Source: Lachnospiraceae bacterium (GTDB taxonomy: Bacteria; Bacillota; Clostridia; Lachnospirales; Lachnospiraceae). Taken from it: a stretch of DNA of 64,000 nt. The stretch lies in the NCBI GenBank assembly GCA_022510615.1, contig JAFLTC010000005.1:1-64000 (forward strand), in the 5' to 3' direction. The notes under the pieces were generated by a model. It had not been told where the DNA came from. It worked only from the letters and a program-made list of their open reading frames with translations, and ran no database searches. Every line of letters begins with the position of its first letter. Positions within the stretch are counted from its first letter, which is position 1. Both the position numbers and the translations under genes were made by a program. Below are positions 1-9,406 of this stretch, in pieces.

Positions 1-3000
1 GCTGTTTTATCCGCCAGCGTACCAATGGTTCCCGCCCGGAAGGTCTGTCCGGCACCAAAAATTACCTCCGTATAGTTGTGGGCCTTACTCTGATATTCAC
101 CGGAAAAGTTCAAATCAATATCCGGCTCCTTATCTCCATAAAAGCCGAGGAAGGTCTCGAAAGGAATATCATGTCCGTCCCGGATTAACGGTGCACCGCA
201 ATTCGGACAGCTCTTTACCGGCATGTCAAAACCGGAGCTGCCGGCAAAGGCCTTTACCTCCTCGGAATCAAAATCCACATAGTGGCATTTTTCGCAGTAA
301 TAATGGGCCGGCAACGGATTTACCTCGGTGATACCGGACATGGTTGCCACAAAGGAAGACCCCACCGAACCACGGGAGCCCACTAGATAACCGTCCTCGT
401 TGGATTTCCACACTAATTTCTGTGCAATAATATACATCACGGCAAAACCGTTTTTTATAATGGAATTCAGCTCATGTTCCAGTCTCTCCGACACCTGGGG
501 TGGCAGCGGACTTCCATACATGGAAGTGGCTTTCCGGTTACAGATGTCACGAAGCTCCTGGTCGGAATTCGGAATCACCGGCGGACATTTATCCGGATAA
601 ACCGGCGACATTTTTTCCACCATATCGGCAATGAGATTGGTATTTGTCACAACGACTTCCATCGCCTTTTCCTCTCCCAGATAGGAAAATTCCTGCAGCA
701 TTTCCTCTGTCGTGCGAAGATAAAGCGGAGGCTGGTTGTCATCGTCCATTTTCTTTCCGGCAAAAAGAATCCGGCGGTAGATCTCATCCTCCGGATCTAA
801 AAAATGCACATCACAGGTGGCACATACCGGCTTGTTATACTTCTCCCCCAGATTTACGATCCGGCGGTTCATATCTTTCAAATCATCCCATGAATTTATA
901 TTTTCATATCCACCCTTGTCACTTTCCAGCATAAATTCGTTATTGCCCACAGGCTGAATTTCCAGGTAATCATAAAACTCTACCAGTTCCTTGATCCGCT
1001 CCTCATCGTCATCCTCCAGCAGGGCACGGTATAGCTCTCCCGCCTCGCAGGCAGAGCCAATAATGAGACCCTCTCTCCACTTTAGAAGCTGACTTTTCGG
1101 AATGCGGGGACGGCGGTAAAAATAATCCAGATGCGCCATGGACACCAAACGATATAAATTAACCCTGCCCACCTCATTTTTTGCCAGAATTATCGCGTGA
1201 TAGCTTGGCTTTTTCTTAATAATTTCCGGGGCAGAATGGGTTCTATGATACAGGGCATCCAAATCCTCGATCCCCTCTTTTTGTAGCAGGGTAATCATTT
1301 TTTCAAATATTCCCGCTGTGGCCTCGGCATCCTCCACAGCACGGTGATGATTTTCCAGAGAAATCTTCATCGTCTTTGCCACATTATCCAACGTATAACG
1401 GGCAAGGTGAGGAAAGAGCACACGGGCAATCCCCACCGTATCTACCACGGTAAAATCCACCTTACGACCCTGTTCTTCACTCTTTTTGCAAATAAAGCTG
1501 TAATCAAAGCCGGCATTGTGAGCCACCAGCACAGAGTCCTCACAGAAATCAAGAAATTCCGGCAGCACGGTTTCAATCTCCGGTGCCTCCGCCACCATGG
1601 CGTCAGTAATACTGGTCACTTCCGTAATTCTCGGAGGAATCGGCACTCCCGGATTTACAAAGGTACTGAAGCGGTCTGTAATTTTTCCTTTTTCCACCTT
1701 CACCGCACCGATTTCAATAATACGGTTTCTGGTGGGAGAAAAACCTGTCGTCTCCAAATCAAACACCACAAAGGAATCCTGTAAGGTCTGACCTTTCCGG
1801 TTCTGTACCGTATCATCCAGGTCATCCACCAGATAGGCCTCACAGCCGTAAATGATTTTAAAATCATCCTCAAACCGCTCTGCCGCATGGTTGGCATCCG
1901 GAAAAGACTGCACTACCCCGTGGTCGGTAATGGCAATAGCCGGATGTCCCCAGTCGTGAGCTCTCTTTACCATCTGGGCACAGTTTGTCATACCGTCCAT
2001 ATCGCTCATCTGGGTATGGGCGTGAAGCTCCACCCGTTTTACCGGAGAAGTATCCATGCGCCCCACTTTGAAATTTTCAATTTCCTTCATTCCGGCAATA
2101 TTTCCGATACGGATTTCTTTATCATAGGTATCAAAAGACGCTATCCCCTTTAAACGGATAAAGTTTCCCTTTTTCACAAACTCAAAGAAGGAAAGCTCCT
2201 CTGCAAGGTCTTTCTTAATGAACACTTTCGATATAATCGTGTCGGTAAAATCGGTAATGGCAAAGGTGACGATCAGCTTGTCCCCTTTGATTTCCCTCGT
2301 ATCTACTGTACGGATTACTCCGTCAATGACAACCTCCCCGATTTCATCTACAATTTCTTTAATGGGAATAACCTCTCCCTCTACATTTTTCCCAAAGAAA
2401 ACAGTAGGGTCATTGGCGGGCCTGCGGTAATTACTTTTTTTCGGTACAAAGGGCTTTTTCGGTTCCTCTGCCGTTTTCGCTTCTTCCGCCGCCTCTTCCT
2501 TTTTTATTACCATCCGGTACACTTCTGGCTCAGAGGACTTTTTCCTCTCTCTTTTTATGTACTGAAATTTTACATCCACATCCCGGTCAAATCGTTTTTT
2601 GAAACACACCGTCAAAAACTCACGGATTTCTCCGCTTCTCTCCCGGCATAAAAAATCATCATCACAGGATATAATCAGAGTGTCTTTTTCTGCCTGCATC
2701 GGTTCCGAGAAAAACTTCATGTAGTCAACGGCATTTTTTTCCCGCAGTTCTTCCTTTAAGGTTTCCCCATACAAAGAAAGCAGTTTATCCAGAGCGTAGT
2801 CTTTCGTAAAGGGAAAAGAAATTTCCAGCTTCGGGCGAAATCCCAGTCTTCGGAATACCTGCTTATATAGTTTATTTTCCATATTGCGGATGACGCGGTA
2901 ATGCAAAAGCTGGTCGCATCTGCAATAGATAAACGCCAGCCTTTTTGTCTTGGAGGCACTGACCTTTTCCACCATGGCACCGGCGAAAAAGTCATATAAT

Positions 3001-3047
3001 TTTTCATCCACGGATAAATCCGGAAACGCTTCAAAAAATTGAACCAC
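1..3047 (-). CDS. polC: DNA polymerase III alpha subunit, PolC type (3' end outside window)
   Basis: Replicative DNA polymerase of low-GC Gram-positives, with polymerase and built-in 3'-5' proofreading exonuclease. About 1015 N-terminal residues are visible of a protein normally near 1440. I see the N-terminal domain and OB-fold, a PHP domain starting near residue 342 (ELHAHTQMSD), an inserted DnaQ-like exonuclease (FDLETTG near 427, ending HHRAVEDAEAT near 571), a Cys-pair motif (CEKC near 917, CPNC near 948) and the catalytic PDIDLNFSGEY motif near 974. The frame runs off the left edge, so the thumb and C-terminus are missing only because of the window. A GTG start at 3047 is preferred: GAAAGGA lies about 8 nt upstream, and the nearby ATG at 3055 is in another frame. 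It follows ispG after 16 nt, probably in one transcript. Confidence 0.96.
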   Translation of the reverse strand, partial: MVQFFEAFPDLSVDEKLYDFFAGAMVEKVSASKTKRLAFIYCRCDQLLHYRVIRNMENKLYKQVFRRLGFRPKLEISFPFTKDYALDKLLSLYGETLKEELREKNAVDYMKFFSEPMQAEKDTLIISCDDDFLCRERSGEIREFLTVCFKKRFDRDVDVKFQYIKRERKKSSEPEVYRMVIKKEEAAEEAKTAEEPKKPFVPKKSNYRRPANDPTVFFGKNVEGEVIPIKEIVDEIGEVVIDGVIRTVDTREIKGDKLIVTFAITDFTDTIISKVFIKKDLAEELSFFEFVKKGNFIRLKGIASFDTYDKEIRIGNIAGMKEIENFKVGRMDTSPVKRVELHAHTQMSDMDGMTNCAQMVKRAHDWGHPAIAITDHGVVQSFPDANHAAERFEDDFKIIYGCEAYLVDDLDDTVQNRKGQTLQDSFVVFDLETTGFSPTRNRIIEIGAVKVEKGKITDRFSTFVNPGVPIPPRITEVTSITDAMVAEAPEIETVLPEFLDFCEDSVLVAHNAGFDYSFICKKSEEQGRKVDFTVVDTVGIARVLFPHLARYTLDNVAKTMKISLENHHRAVEDAEATAGIFEKMITLLQKEGIEDLDALYHRTHSAPEIIKKKPSYHAIILAKNEVGRVNLYRLVSMAHLDYFYRRPRIPKSQLLKWREGLIIGSACEAGELYRALLEDDDEERIKELVEFYDYLEIQPVGNNEFMLESDKGGYENINSWDDLKDMNRRIVNLGEKYNKPVCATCDVHFLDPEDEIYRRILFAGKKMDDDNQPPLYLRTTEEMLQEFSYLGEEKAMEVVVTNTNLIADMVEKMSPVYPDKCPPVIPNSDQELRDICNRKATSMYGSPLPPQVSERLEHELNSIIKNGFAVMYIIAQKLVWKSNEDGYLVGSRGSVGSSFVATMSGITEVNPLPAHYYCEKCHYVDFDSEEVKAFAGSSGFDMPVKSCPNCGAPLIRDGHDIPFETFLGFYGDKEPDIDLNFSGEYQSKAHNYTEVIFGAGQTFRAGTIGTLADKT

Positions 3048-3063
3048 GCTATCATTTCCTTTC

Positions 3064-4119
3064 TCAACTGCCCCAGTGAAGAAGTTCCTGCCGCAATGTT
3101 TCCAACAGTTCTTCCTCCGGTACTTTTTTCACTATCTCTCCCTTTTTTATCAAAAGTCCTTCGCCAATTCCACCGGCAATACCGATGTCAGCCTCTCTCG
3201 CTTCTCCCGGTCCGTTTACCACGCAGCCCATGACAGCTACCTTGATGTCCAAATCAAATTCCTTTACCATTTCCTCTACCTGGGAGGCAAGGGTGATTAA
3301 ATCAATCCGGGTCCGTCCACAGGTAGGACAGGATACGACACTGATACCGCCGGTTCTAAGCCCCAGCGTTTTTAAAATCAACTTTGCCGCATAGATTTCC
3401 TGCACCGGGTCACCGGTCAGGGATACCCGTATTGTGTCGCCGATTCCCTGATACAAAATATTGCCAAGACCCACGGCGGATTTTACACTACCGGAATAAA
3501 TGGTGCCGGATTCGGTAATCCCCACATGAAGTGGAAACTGTGTTTTTTCGGCAATACATTCATGGGCACGGATACACATCATAACATCCGAAGATTTTAT
3601 GCTGATAACGAGATTATCGTATCCCATATCACAAATCAGCTCTGCCTTCTGAAGGGCACTCTCCACCAGTCCTTCCGCTGTGACGCCGTCATATTTTTCC
3701 AGTAAATCCTTTTCCAGAGAGCCACTGTTTACGCCTACCCGAATCGGTATCTGCCGTTCCCTGCAGCAGTCTACCACTTCCCGGATCCTATCTCTGCTCC
3801 CGATATTTCCGGGATTGATACGAATTTTGTCAGCGCCGTTTTCCACTGCCGCTATTGCCAGTTTATAATCAAAATGAATGTCGGCCACCAGTGGAATATG
3901 AATCTGCTTTTTTATTTCCCGAAACGCCTTTGCCGCTTCCATCGTAGGTACGGCACTGCGGACAATTTCACATCCTGCTTTTTCCAGAGCAAGAATCTGG
4001 GACACGGTATCTGTCACATTTTCCGTCTTTGTATTGGTCATCGACTGAATGGCGATGGGATTATCTCCACCGATTTTCACCCCGCCAATGGCAATCTCCT
4101 TTGTCTTATTTCGAAACAT
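3064..4119 (-). CDS. ispG: 4-hydroxy-3-methylbut-2-enyl-diphosphate synthase IspG
   Basis: Iron-sulfur enzyme of the MEP isoprenoid pathway. It reductively opens MEcPP to HMBPP, taking electrons from flavodoxin or ferredoxin. At 351 residues it is the short bacterial type without the plant insert. The N-terminal TIM-barrel signature (IGGDNPIAIQSMTNT) is present. The 4Fe-4S ligands are visible as SCPTCGR near residue 262-265 and VMGCVVNGPGE near 297, with the conserved Glu just after. dxr, another MEP enzyme, lies two genes upstream with rseP between. This spot between rseP and polC holds proS in B. subtilis, so the ispG neighbourhood is a clostridial variant. Confidence 0.96.
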   Translation of the reverse strand: MFRNKTKEIAIGGVKIGGDNPIAIQSMTNTKTENVTDTVSQILALEKAGCEIVRSAVPTMEAAKAFREIKKQIHIPLVADIHFDYKLAIAAVENGADKIRINPGNIGSRDRIREVVDCCRERQIPIRVGVNSGSLEKDLLEKYDGVTAEGLVESALQKAELICDMGYDNLVISIKSSDVMMCIRAHECIAEKTQFPLHVGITESGTIYSGSVKSAVGLGNILYQGIGDTIRVSLTGDPVQEIYAAKLILKTLGLRTGGISVVSCPTCGRTRIDLITLASQVEEMVKEFDLDIKVAVMGCVVNGPGEAREADIGIAGGIGEGLLIKKGEIVKKVPEEELLETLRQELLHWGS

Positions 4120-4137
4120 GGCTCTGCACTCCCGTCA

Positions 4138-5256
4138 CTAAAACAACTTAATAACATCATTTACTAAAATAAGTACCATCAGTCCCATAAGAAGCATAAA
4201 TCCCGTGACATTGACATAATTTTCTATTTTCTGATTTAATGGCTTTCGCCGAATCCATTCAATGATCAAAAACAAAAGCCGCCCTCCGTCCAGCGCCGGA
4301 ATCGGAAGTAAATTCATCACTCCTAAGTTGGCAGTCAAAAGGATACTGATATTTAACAGCATCAGCGTGACGACAGAAAGTCCGGATGACTTTGTATTCT
4401 CCACTGCCTTTCCCACTACCTGCACAATTCCCACCGGTCCGGCAATATCTTTCGGACTCACCTTTCCTTGAATCATCTGCCCCAGACTTTCAATGGTAGC
4501 AAATATCCAGTATTTCACTTCATAGGCAGCACGGGTTACTACGGAGATTCCGCTTACTTTTGTCCTTGCCTGCTGATTATAAACAAAACCCAGCTTATAC
4601 TCGCTGGTGCCATCGGTTCCTTTGACAATCTCCGGCGTTACCGTTATCTCCTTTTCCACACCGTTTCTCTCATAGGCAAGATGAACCGGTTCATCACTGA
4701 GCGGATAAAACTGTAAATATTGAGCTAGTTCACGGGACAGTAAAATATCTCTTCCATTTATTTCCGTAATGACATCTCCCGGCTGTATGCCTGCCGCTTC
4801 CATCGGCATTCCCTCGGTTACAGTATCGACAACAGGGGTATCATAGCCGCCAAATCCTATTACAATCAGGGCAAGAATAAAGGCAAGAATAAAATTAAAA
4901 AACGGTCCGGCAAATATAATAGCCATTCTGGCATAGACCGATTTTTTCCCGAAGGCCCTCTCATCCTCCACTTCCTCTTCCTCTCCCAGCATCATGCAGG
5001 AGCCTCCGAAAGGAAGCAGTTTCCATGAATACAGCGTATTATCATTATACTCCGGGTGTTCTTCAAAATATTTTGACTTTTTTAAGAAAAGAAGCCTTCT
5101 CCCATCCGGAGTATTTCCCAGGGTAATCAGACGGGGACCCATACCGAGAGAAAACTCGATAACCCCTACCTTATTTATCTTCGCCACAATAAAATGTCCG
5201 AATTCATGTACAATAACAATAATACTAAAAACGAGAATCGCCAGAAAGATATTCAC
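4138..5256 (-). CDS. rseP: Site-2 zinc metalloprotease RseP/RasP
   Basis: Intramembrane protease that cuts transmembrane anti-sigma factors and signal-peptide remnants. The HEFGH zinc site is at residues 18-22 in the first membrane helix. A PDZ domain occupies about 150-235 (GIQPGDVITEINGRDI), and the second active-site motif, NLLPIPALDGGR, lies near 321 in a C-terminal membrane helix. The membrane segments fit the four-helix family. The start is GTG, one base after the dxr stop, with the ribosome site AGGAGG about 9 nt upstream inside the dxr end, so translation is probably coupled to dxr. Length (372 aa) is usual for the family. Confidence 0.95.
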   Translation of the reverse strand: MNIFLAILVFSIIVIVHEFGHFIVAKINKVGVIEFSLGMGPRLITLGNTPDGRRLLFLKKSKYFEEHPEYNDNTLYSWKLLPFGGSCMMLGEEEEVEDERAFGKKSVYARMAIIFAGPFFNFILAFILALIVIGFGGYDTPVVDTVTEGMPMEAAGIQPGDVITEINGRDILLSRELAQYLQFYPLSDEPVHLAYERNGVEKEITVTPEIVKGTDGTSEYKLGFVYNQQARTKVSGISVVTRAAYEVKYWIFATIESLGQMIQGKVSPKDIAGPVGIVQVVGKAVENTKSSGLSVVTLMLLNISILLTANLGVMNLLPIPALDGGRLLFLIIEWIRRKPLNQKIENYVNVTGFMLLMGLMVLILVNDVIKLF

Positions 5257-6411
5257 TTATGTCATCCTCCATTCCTTATCCAGACGCTGATAAGTTTCTT
5301 CTTCGACAGAAAGAATCTCATCCAAATCCGGATGCTCTACTTTTTGATGTTTCTTCATTGCATATTCTATCATATCATAGATTTGTAAAAAACCTATGTC
5401 CTTTTTCAAAAACTTTGCCACGGCATATTCATTTGCCGCATTCATTACCGTCAGCATACTGCCCCCGATCCGGCATGCCTCTACGGCTAACGGTATTCCC
5501 CGGAGGGTTTTAGTATTTGGTTTTTCAAAATGAATTTCCGCTATTTTTTCAAAATCGAGACGCTCTCCCCCCAGCACATTGCGCTCCGGATAATAGAGCG
5601 TATACTGAATCGGCAGCCTCATATCCGGTGTCCCCATCTGAGCCATCACAGCCCCGTCCTGAAAGCCTACCATGGAGTGAATAATACTCTGGGGCTGCAC
5701 CAGCACATGGATTTTCTCCAGTGGCACATCAAAGAGCCACCTCGCTTCTATGATTTCCAGTCCCTTATTTATCATGGTAGCCGAGTCCACCGTGATTTTC
5801 GGTCCCATAAACCAGTTTGGATGGGCCAGTGCCTGCTCCACCGTCACCGTTTCTAATTCCGCTTTGGAATAGTGGCGGAATGGTCCGCCGGAGGCAGTGA
5901 GGTAAATCGTCTCAATCTGCCCTTTCCTCTCCCCATTCAGACATTGAAAAATAGCCGAGTGTTCGCTGTCAATTGGCAGAATATTGACATCGTATTCCTT
6001 TGCCAGCGGCATAATAATATGCCCGGCTGTCACCAGCGTTTCTTTATTGGCAAGGGCGATATCTTTTCCGGCACGGATGGCCTCCATTACCGGCCGCAGA
6101 CCAATCATCCCTACCATGGCCGCCACCACAACCTCCACCTGCTCCAGGGTAGAAACCTGAATGAACCCCTCCATACCGGATAAAATCTCACAGTCTGTCC
6201 CGGAGAGAAGTCCTCTTAATTGTTCTGCCTTTTCTTCATTTTTCATGACGGCATAAGTGGGAGTAAATTCCCGAACCAACTCTGCCATCTTATGTACATT
6301 TTCACTGGCAGTCAGTGCCGCCACCGTAAAATCTTCTCTATTGTGCCGGATTACATCCAGTGTCTGGGTTCCGATGGAACCGGTGGCCCCCAGTATGGTT
6401 ATCGTTTTCAT
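5257..6411 (-). CDS. dxr: 1-deoxy-D-xylulose 5-phosphate reductoisomerase
   Basis: Second enzyme of the MEP pathway; converts DXP to MEP with NADPH and a divalent metal. The N-terminal Rossmann motif GATGSIGTQT is complete. The metal and substrate region is seen in PIDSEHSAIFQCL and ASGGPF, and the C-terminal helical domain is intact; total 384 aa. An ATG four codons upstream (6423) overlaps the GGAGG ribosome site, so the ATG at 6411, spaced 5 nt from it, is preferred. The gene lies between cdsA and rseP, the standard Firmicutes order. Confidence 0.96.
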   Translation of the reverse strand: MKTITILGATGSIGTQTLDVIRHNREDFTVAALTASENVHKMAELVREFTPTYAVMKNEEKAEQLRGLLSGTDCEILSGMEGFIQVSTLEQVEVVVAAMVGMIGLRPVMEAIRAGKDIALANKETLVTAGHIIMPLAKEYDVNILPIDSEHSAIFQCLNGERKGQIETIYLTASGGPFRHYSKAELETVTVEQALAHPNWFMGPKITVDSATMINKGLEIIEARWLFDVPLEKIHVLVQPQSIIHSMVGFQDGAVMAQMGTPDMRLPIQYTLYYPERNVLGGERLDFEKIAEIHFEKPNTKTLRGIPLAVEACRIGGSMLTVMNAANEYAVAKFLKKDIGFLQIYDMIEYAMKKHQKVEHPDLDEILSVEEETYQRLDKEWRMT

Positions 6412-6449
6412 TTCATCCTCCATTTCGAAATGTCACATTATACGCTTCC

Positions 6450-7259
6450 CTATATATGGAGATAAGAGGTCAGCACCAGTAAATAATATACAAAAGGTGC
6501 CACAAATATCACACTGTCAAACCGGTCCAGCACACCGCCGTGTCCCGGTATCAGACTTCCATAATCTTTTATCTCATAATTGCGCTTGATTGCTGATGCC
6601 GACAAGTCCCCAAACTGGGAAATGACCGCTCCCACCATAACCACCAGTGGAAAAACAATTCCCGGGGGAATCAGAAACATCTGATGATACGGGAAGAAAC
6701 AGGAATATATAAATCCGATGATACCGGCTCCCACGACACCACCGATACAGCCCTCCATCGTCTTTTTCGGACTGAGTTCTGAAAAATGATGTTTCCCTAT
6801 GAGCATTCCCACGACATAGGCACAGGTGTCAGATCCCCATGCACCGATAATAATGAGCCACACCAGCCAGTGTCCCTGATGAAGTCCCCTTGTCTGGTAA
6901 ATAAACGAAAGCATGTAACCCACATAAAATACTGAAAAAAGACAGCATGCCACCTTATCGATTTTATATTTCGGATACTGGATGACATAGCAGACAAGCA
7001 TGACAACTAAAGTCAGTGCAAAATGCCCCATGACCCAGTGTCCCAGATGAAAATAAAGCATCATATAATACGCTGCCGTACTGAGATAAGCAATCACTGC
7101 CAGCGGGTGCTTTTCCATTTGAAAAACTCTCAAAAGTTCAAAAACACCAATCAGGGATAACAGTCCCAATACTGCCAACAGCCAGAAACTACCAAATATC
7201 AGTACCAATATAGCCACAATCATCAGGACAATTCCACTCAGCAATCGTGTGACAAACAT
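6450..7259 (-). CDS. cdsA: Phosphatidate cytidylyltransferase CdsA
   Basis: Makes CDP-diacylglycerol from phosphatidate and CTP, the branch point of membrane phospholipid synthesis. The 269-aa protein is almost wholly hydrophobic, with about seven to eight membrane helices. The family signature is present near the C-terminus: SPKKTMEGCIGG, then FGDLSASAIKRNYEIKDYG and GHGGVLDRFDS, with the metal-binding Asp residues. AGGAGG sits 8 nt before the ATG. It follows uppS after 11 nt. Confidence 0.95.
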   Translation of the reverse strand: MFVTRLLSGIVLMIVAILVLIFGSFWLLAVLGLLSLIGVFELLRVFQMEKHPLAVIAYLSTAAYYMMLYFHLGHWVMGHFALTLVVMLVCYVIQYPKYKIDKVACCLFSVFYVGYMLSFIYQTRGLHQGHWLVWLIIIGAWGSDTCAYVVGMLIGKHHFSELSPKKTMEGCIGGVVGAGIIGFIYSCFFPYHQMFLIPPGIVFPLVVMVGAVISQFGDLSASAIKRNYEIKDYGSLIPGHGGVLDRFDSVIFVAPFVYYLLVLTSYLHI

Positions 7260-7270
7260 AAAACAACCTC

Positions 7271-7984
7271 CTAAACTGCACCAAAGCGACGGTCTCTCCC
7301 ATTATAGTATGCAATCGCTTTTTGCAGTTCCTCTTTATTAAAATCCGGCCATAACACGTCCGTAAAATAAAATTCCGTATAGGCTAACTGCCAGAGTAAA
7401 AAGTTTGACAGTCGTTCTTCTCCGCTGGTGCGAATCAGTAAATCCGGGTCGGGGATTCCCTTCGTATCCAGATATTTTGAAAAGGTATCTTCTTTCAGTT
7501 CCTCCTCCGGCAGTGTACCGTCTTTTATGTCCTGATACATCCGTTTCATACCCCGGAGCATCTCATCCCGGCTTCCATAATTTAGTGCTACCTGAAAATG
7601 CAGACCGGTATTATCCTTTGTCGCCTCTTCTAACTGTCGGATACTCTCCTTCATGTCATCCGATAATGGCGTAATATCTCCGATTACCCGGACACACATA
7701 TTATTCTTTGTACTTCTTTTAATACAGTCCTTTAAATACTGCCGCAATAATCTCATCAAGGCATCTACTTCATCCTGAGGTCGCTTCCAGTTTTCCGTGG
7801 AGAAAGCATACACTGTCAAATACCGGATACCAAGATTATAGGCATCCTCACATATCTGCTCCACGGTTTTACTCCCCGCCACATGACCTGCTTTCCTCGG
7901 CAGATGCCTCTTCTTTGCCCATCGCCCATTTCCATCTAAAATAATCGCCACATGGTTCGGGACATTCATTTCCGAATCTTCCAT
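7271..7984 (-). CDS. uppS: Undecaprenyl diphosphate synthase (isoprenyl transferase)
   Basis: Cis-prenyltransferase that extends farnesyl diphosphate to the C55 lipid carrier for cell-wall synthesis. The diphosphate-binding motif AIILDGNGRWAKKR (catalytic Asp) is followed by GH and TVYAFSTENWKR, and ends in DLLIRTSGEERLSNFLLWQ and TEFYFTD. The open frame extends 22 codons further to 8050, but GGAGGAG stands 4 nt before the ATG at 7984, giving 237 aa, the usual size. The upstream extension contains a terminator-like hairpin and is therefore unlikely to be coding. Confidence 0.95.
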   Translation of the reverse strand: MEDSEMNVPNHVAIILDGNGRWAKKRHLPRKAGHVAGSKTVEQICEDAYNLGIRYLTVYAFSTENWKRPQDEVDALMRLLRQYLKDCIKRSTKNNMCVRVIGDITPLSDDMKESIRQLEEATKDNTGLHFQVALNYGSRDEMLRGMKRMYQDIKDGTLPEEELKEDTFSKYLDTKGIPDPDLLIRTSGEERLSNFLLWQLAYTEFYFTDVLWPDFNKEELQKAIAYYNGRDRRFGAV

Positions 7985-8024
7985 TTTTCTCCTCCATACT
8001 GTCTTAAACTGACGTCCCCAATTA

Positions 8025-8077
8025 CAAAAACGAAGGACAGACTGATTCAATCCGAATCCACTGTCCCCGCCGTTTTT
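8025..8077 (-). terminator. Hairpin with U-tract between frr and uppS
   Basis: Read on the minus strand after the frr stop, AAAAACG and GGGACAG arms pair with CTGTCC and CGTTTTT around an inner GATTC/GAATC stem, ending in a T-rich run. It looks like an intrinsic terminator or attenuator inside an otherwise tightly packed operon. Termination is inferred from structure alone. Confidence 0.6.
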
Positions 8078-8089
8078 CAGTAATCTTTT

Positions 8090-8644
8090 TTATACGGTCA
8101 TTACCTCGCTTGACTTTCCGTCAATGGCACTGTCAATATCTGCCACAAAACGGTCTGTCAGCTTTTGAATTTTATCTTCTAACTGCTTTTGTTCATCCTC
8201 AGAAATTTCGTTTGCCTTCGCTTCTTTTTTCACGGCATCGTTGGCATCTCTTCGAATGTTGCGGACAGCTACCTTCGCTGCCTCTCCTTTTTTCTTTACA
8301 TCCTTTACCAGTTCCTTACGTCTGTCCTCAGTCAACTCTGGAAATACCAGACGGATTACTTTGCCGTCATTGACCGGTGTCAGTCCCAGATCAGAAGCAA
8401 GAATCGCCTTCTCAATGTCTTTAATCAGGCTTGCCTCCCATGGCTGAATCTGAATCAACCTTGCCTCCGGTACAGAAATGTTTGCCACACTCTGAAGCGG
8501 TGACATCGTTCCGTAATAATCCACCTGAACCTTATCTAAAATCCGGGGATTCGCACGTCCTGCACGGATTGCCGTATATTCCTCCTGCAGATTGGAAAGG
8601 GTTTTCTCCATTTTTTCCTCATAAACTTTCAAATCAAATTCCAT
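8090..8644 (-). CDS. frr: Ribosome recycling factor
   Basis: With EF-G, splits the post-termination ribosome. The 184-aa, highly charged, mainly helical protein has the family signatures AIRAGRANPRILDKVQVDYYGT, QIQPWEASLIKDIEKAI and VRNIRRDANDAVKKE. The ribosome site GGAGG is 7 nt upstream. It follows pyrH after 13 nt, the conserved pairing. A strong hairpin follows the gene, so transcription of uppS and later genes may be partly reduced here. Confidence 0.96.
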   Translation of the reverse strand: MEFDLKVYEEKMEKTLSNLQEEYTAIRAGRANPRILDKVQVDYYGTMSPLQSVANISVPEARLIQIQPWEASLIKDIEKAILASDLGLTPVNDGKVIRLVFPELTEDRRKELVKDVKKKGEAAKVAVRNIRRDANDAVKKEAKANEISEDEQKQLEDKIQKLTDRFVADIDSAIDGKSSEVMTV

Positions 8645-8657
8645 AATTAACCTCCAT

Positions 8658-9365
8658 TTATTCCGCAGTAATCATGGTTCCCGAGCAGGTTCCATTTACC
8701 GTGTTGATAATACTGTTTTCTTCATTCAAACCAAAAACATACATGGGCATTTTGTTTTCCATACATAATACAGCGGCTGCTAAATCCACTACACCCAGCT
8801 TGTTATCAACGATTTCCGTCATTGTCATGGATTCATATTTTTTCGCATCCGGATTCAGCGCCGGGTCAGAATCGTATACACCGTCTATGGATTTTGCCGC
8901 CAAAATAATATCTGCCTCAATTTCTATCGCCCGGAGAGCCGTGGCAGTGTCCGTGGAAAAATACGGATGCCCTGTTCCACCGGCTAAAAATACAACCATT
9001 CCCTTGCCGAGATATTTATTCACCCGGTCTTTTGAAAAAAGCTTCGTAAAGGAACCGCACTCAAAAGGTGTCAGCACCTGTGTCATCAGCCCCACATAAC
9101 GGCAGATTTCCGACATATAAATACAATTCATTACTGTCGCCAACATACCAATCTGGTCAGCCTTCGTGCGGTCAATGGTCTCACTTGTACGTCCCCGCCA
9201 GAAGTTGCCGCCGCCAATGACAACCGCCACTTCCACGCCTTCATCTACCAGTGTCTTAATCTGCTTTGCAACAGGAATACAGGTGGCTTCGTCAAAGCCT
9301 GTTCCTTTTTCCCCGGCAAGTGCCTCGCCACTTAATTTCAAAAGAATTCTCTTATACTGTCCCAT
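8658..9365 (-). CDS. pyrH: UMP kinase
   Basis: Phosphorylates UMP to UDP for RNA and cell-wall nucleotide-sugar synthesis; hexameric and normally GTP-activated and UTP-inhibited. At 235 aa with RILLKLSGEAL at the N-terminus, VIGGGNFWRGR, LAGGTGHPYFSTDTATALRA and KSIDGVYDSDP, it is a canonical amino-acid-kinase-fold PyrH. GGAGG precedes the ATG by 6 nt. Normally tsf lies directly upstream; here a bactofilin gene does, 41 nt away, and tsf is about 16 kb further up. Confidence 0.96.
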   Translation of the reverse strand: MGQYKRILLKLSGEALAGEKGTGFDEATCIPVAKQIKTLVDEGVEVAVVIGGGNFWRGRTSETIDRTKADQIGMLATVMNCIYMSEICRYVGLMTQVLTPFECGSFTKLFSKDRVNKYLGKGMVVFLAGGTGHPYFSTDTATALRAIEIEADIILAAKSIDGVYDSDPALNPDAKKYESMTMTEIVDNKLGVVDLAAAVLCMENKMPMYVFGLNEENSIINTVNGTCSGTMITAE

Positions 9366-9406
9366 GTCTGCCTCCGTCTTTATTCTGTTCTTCCCTAAAA
9401 GAATAC

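Noticed and set aside
2756-3067. Minus-strand ATG frame of 103 codons at the polC start
   Set aside because: It is out of frame with PolC and lacks any domain; the polC frame from GTG 3047 explains the region.
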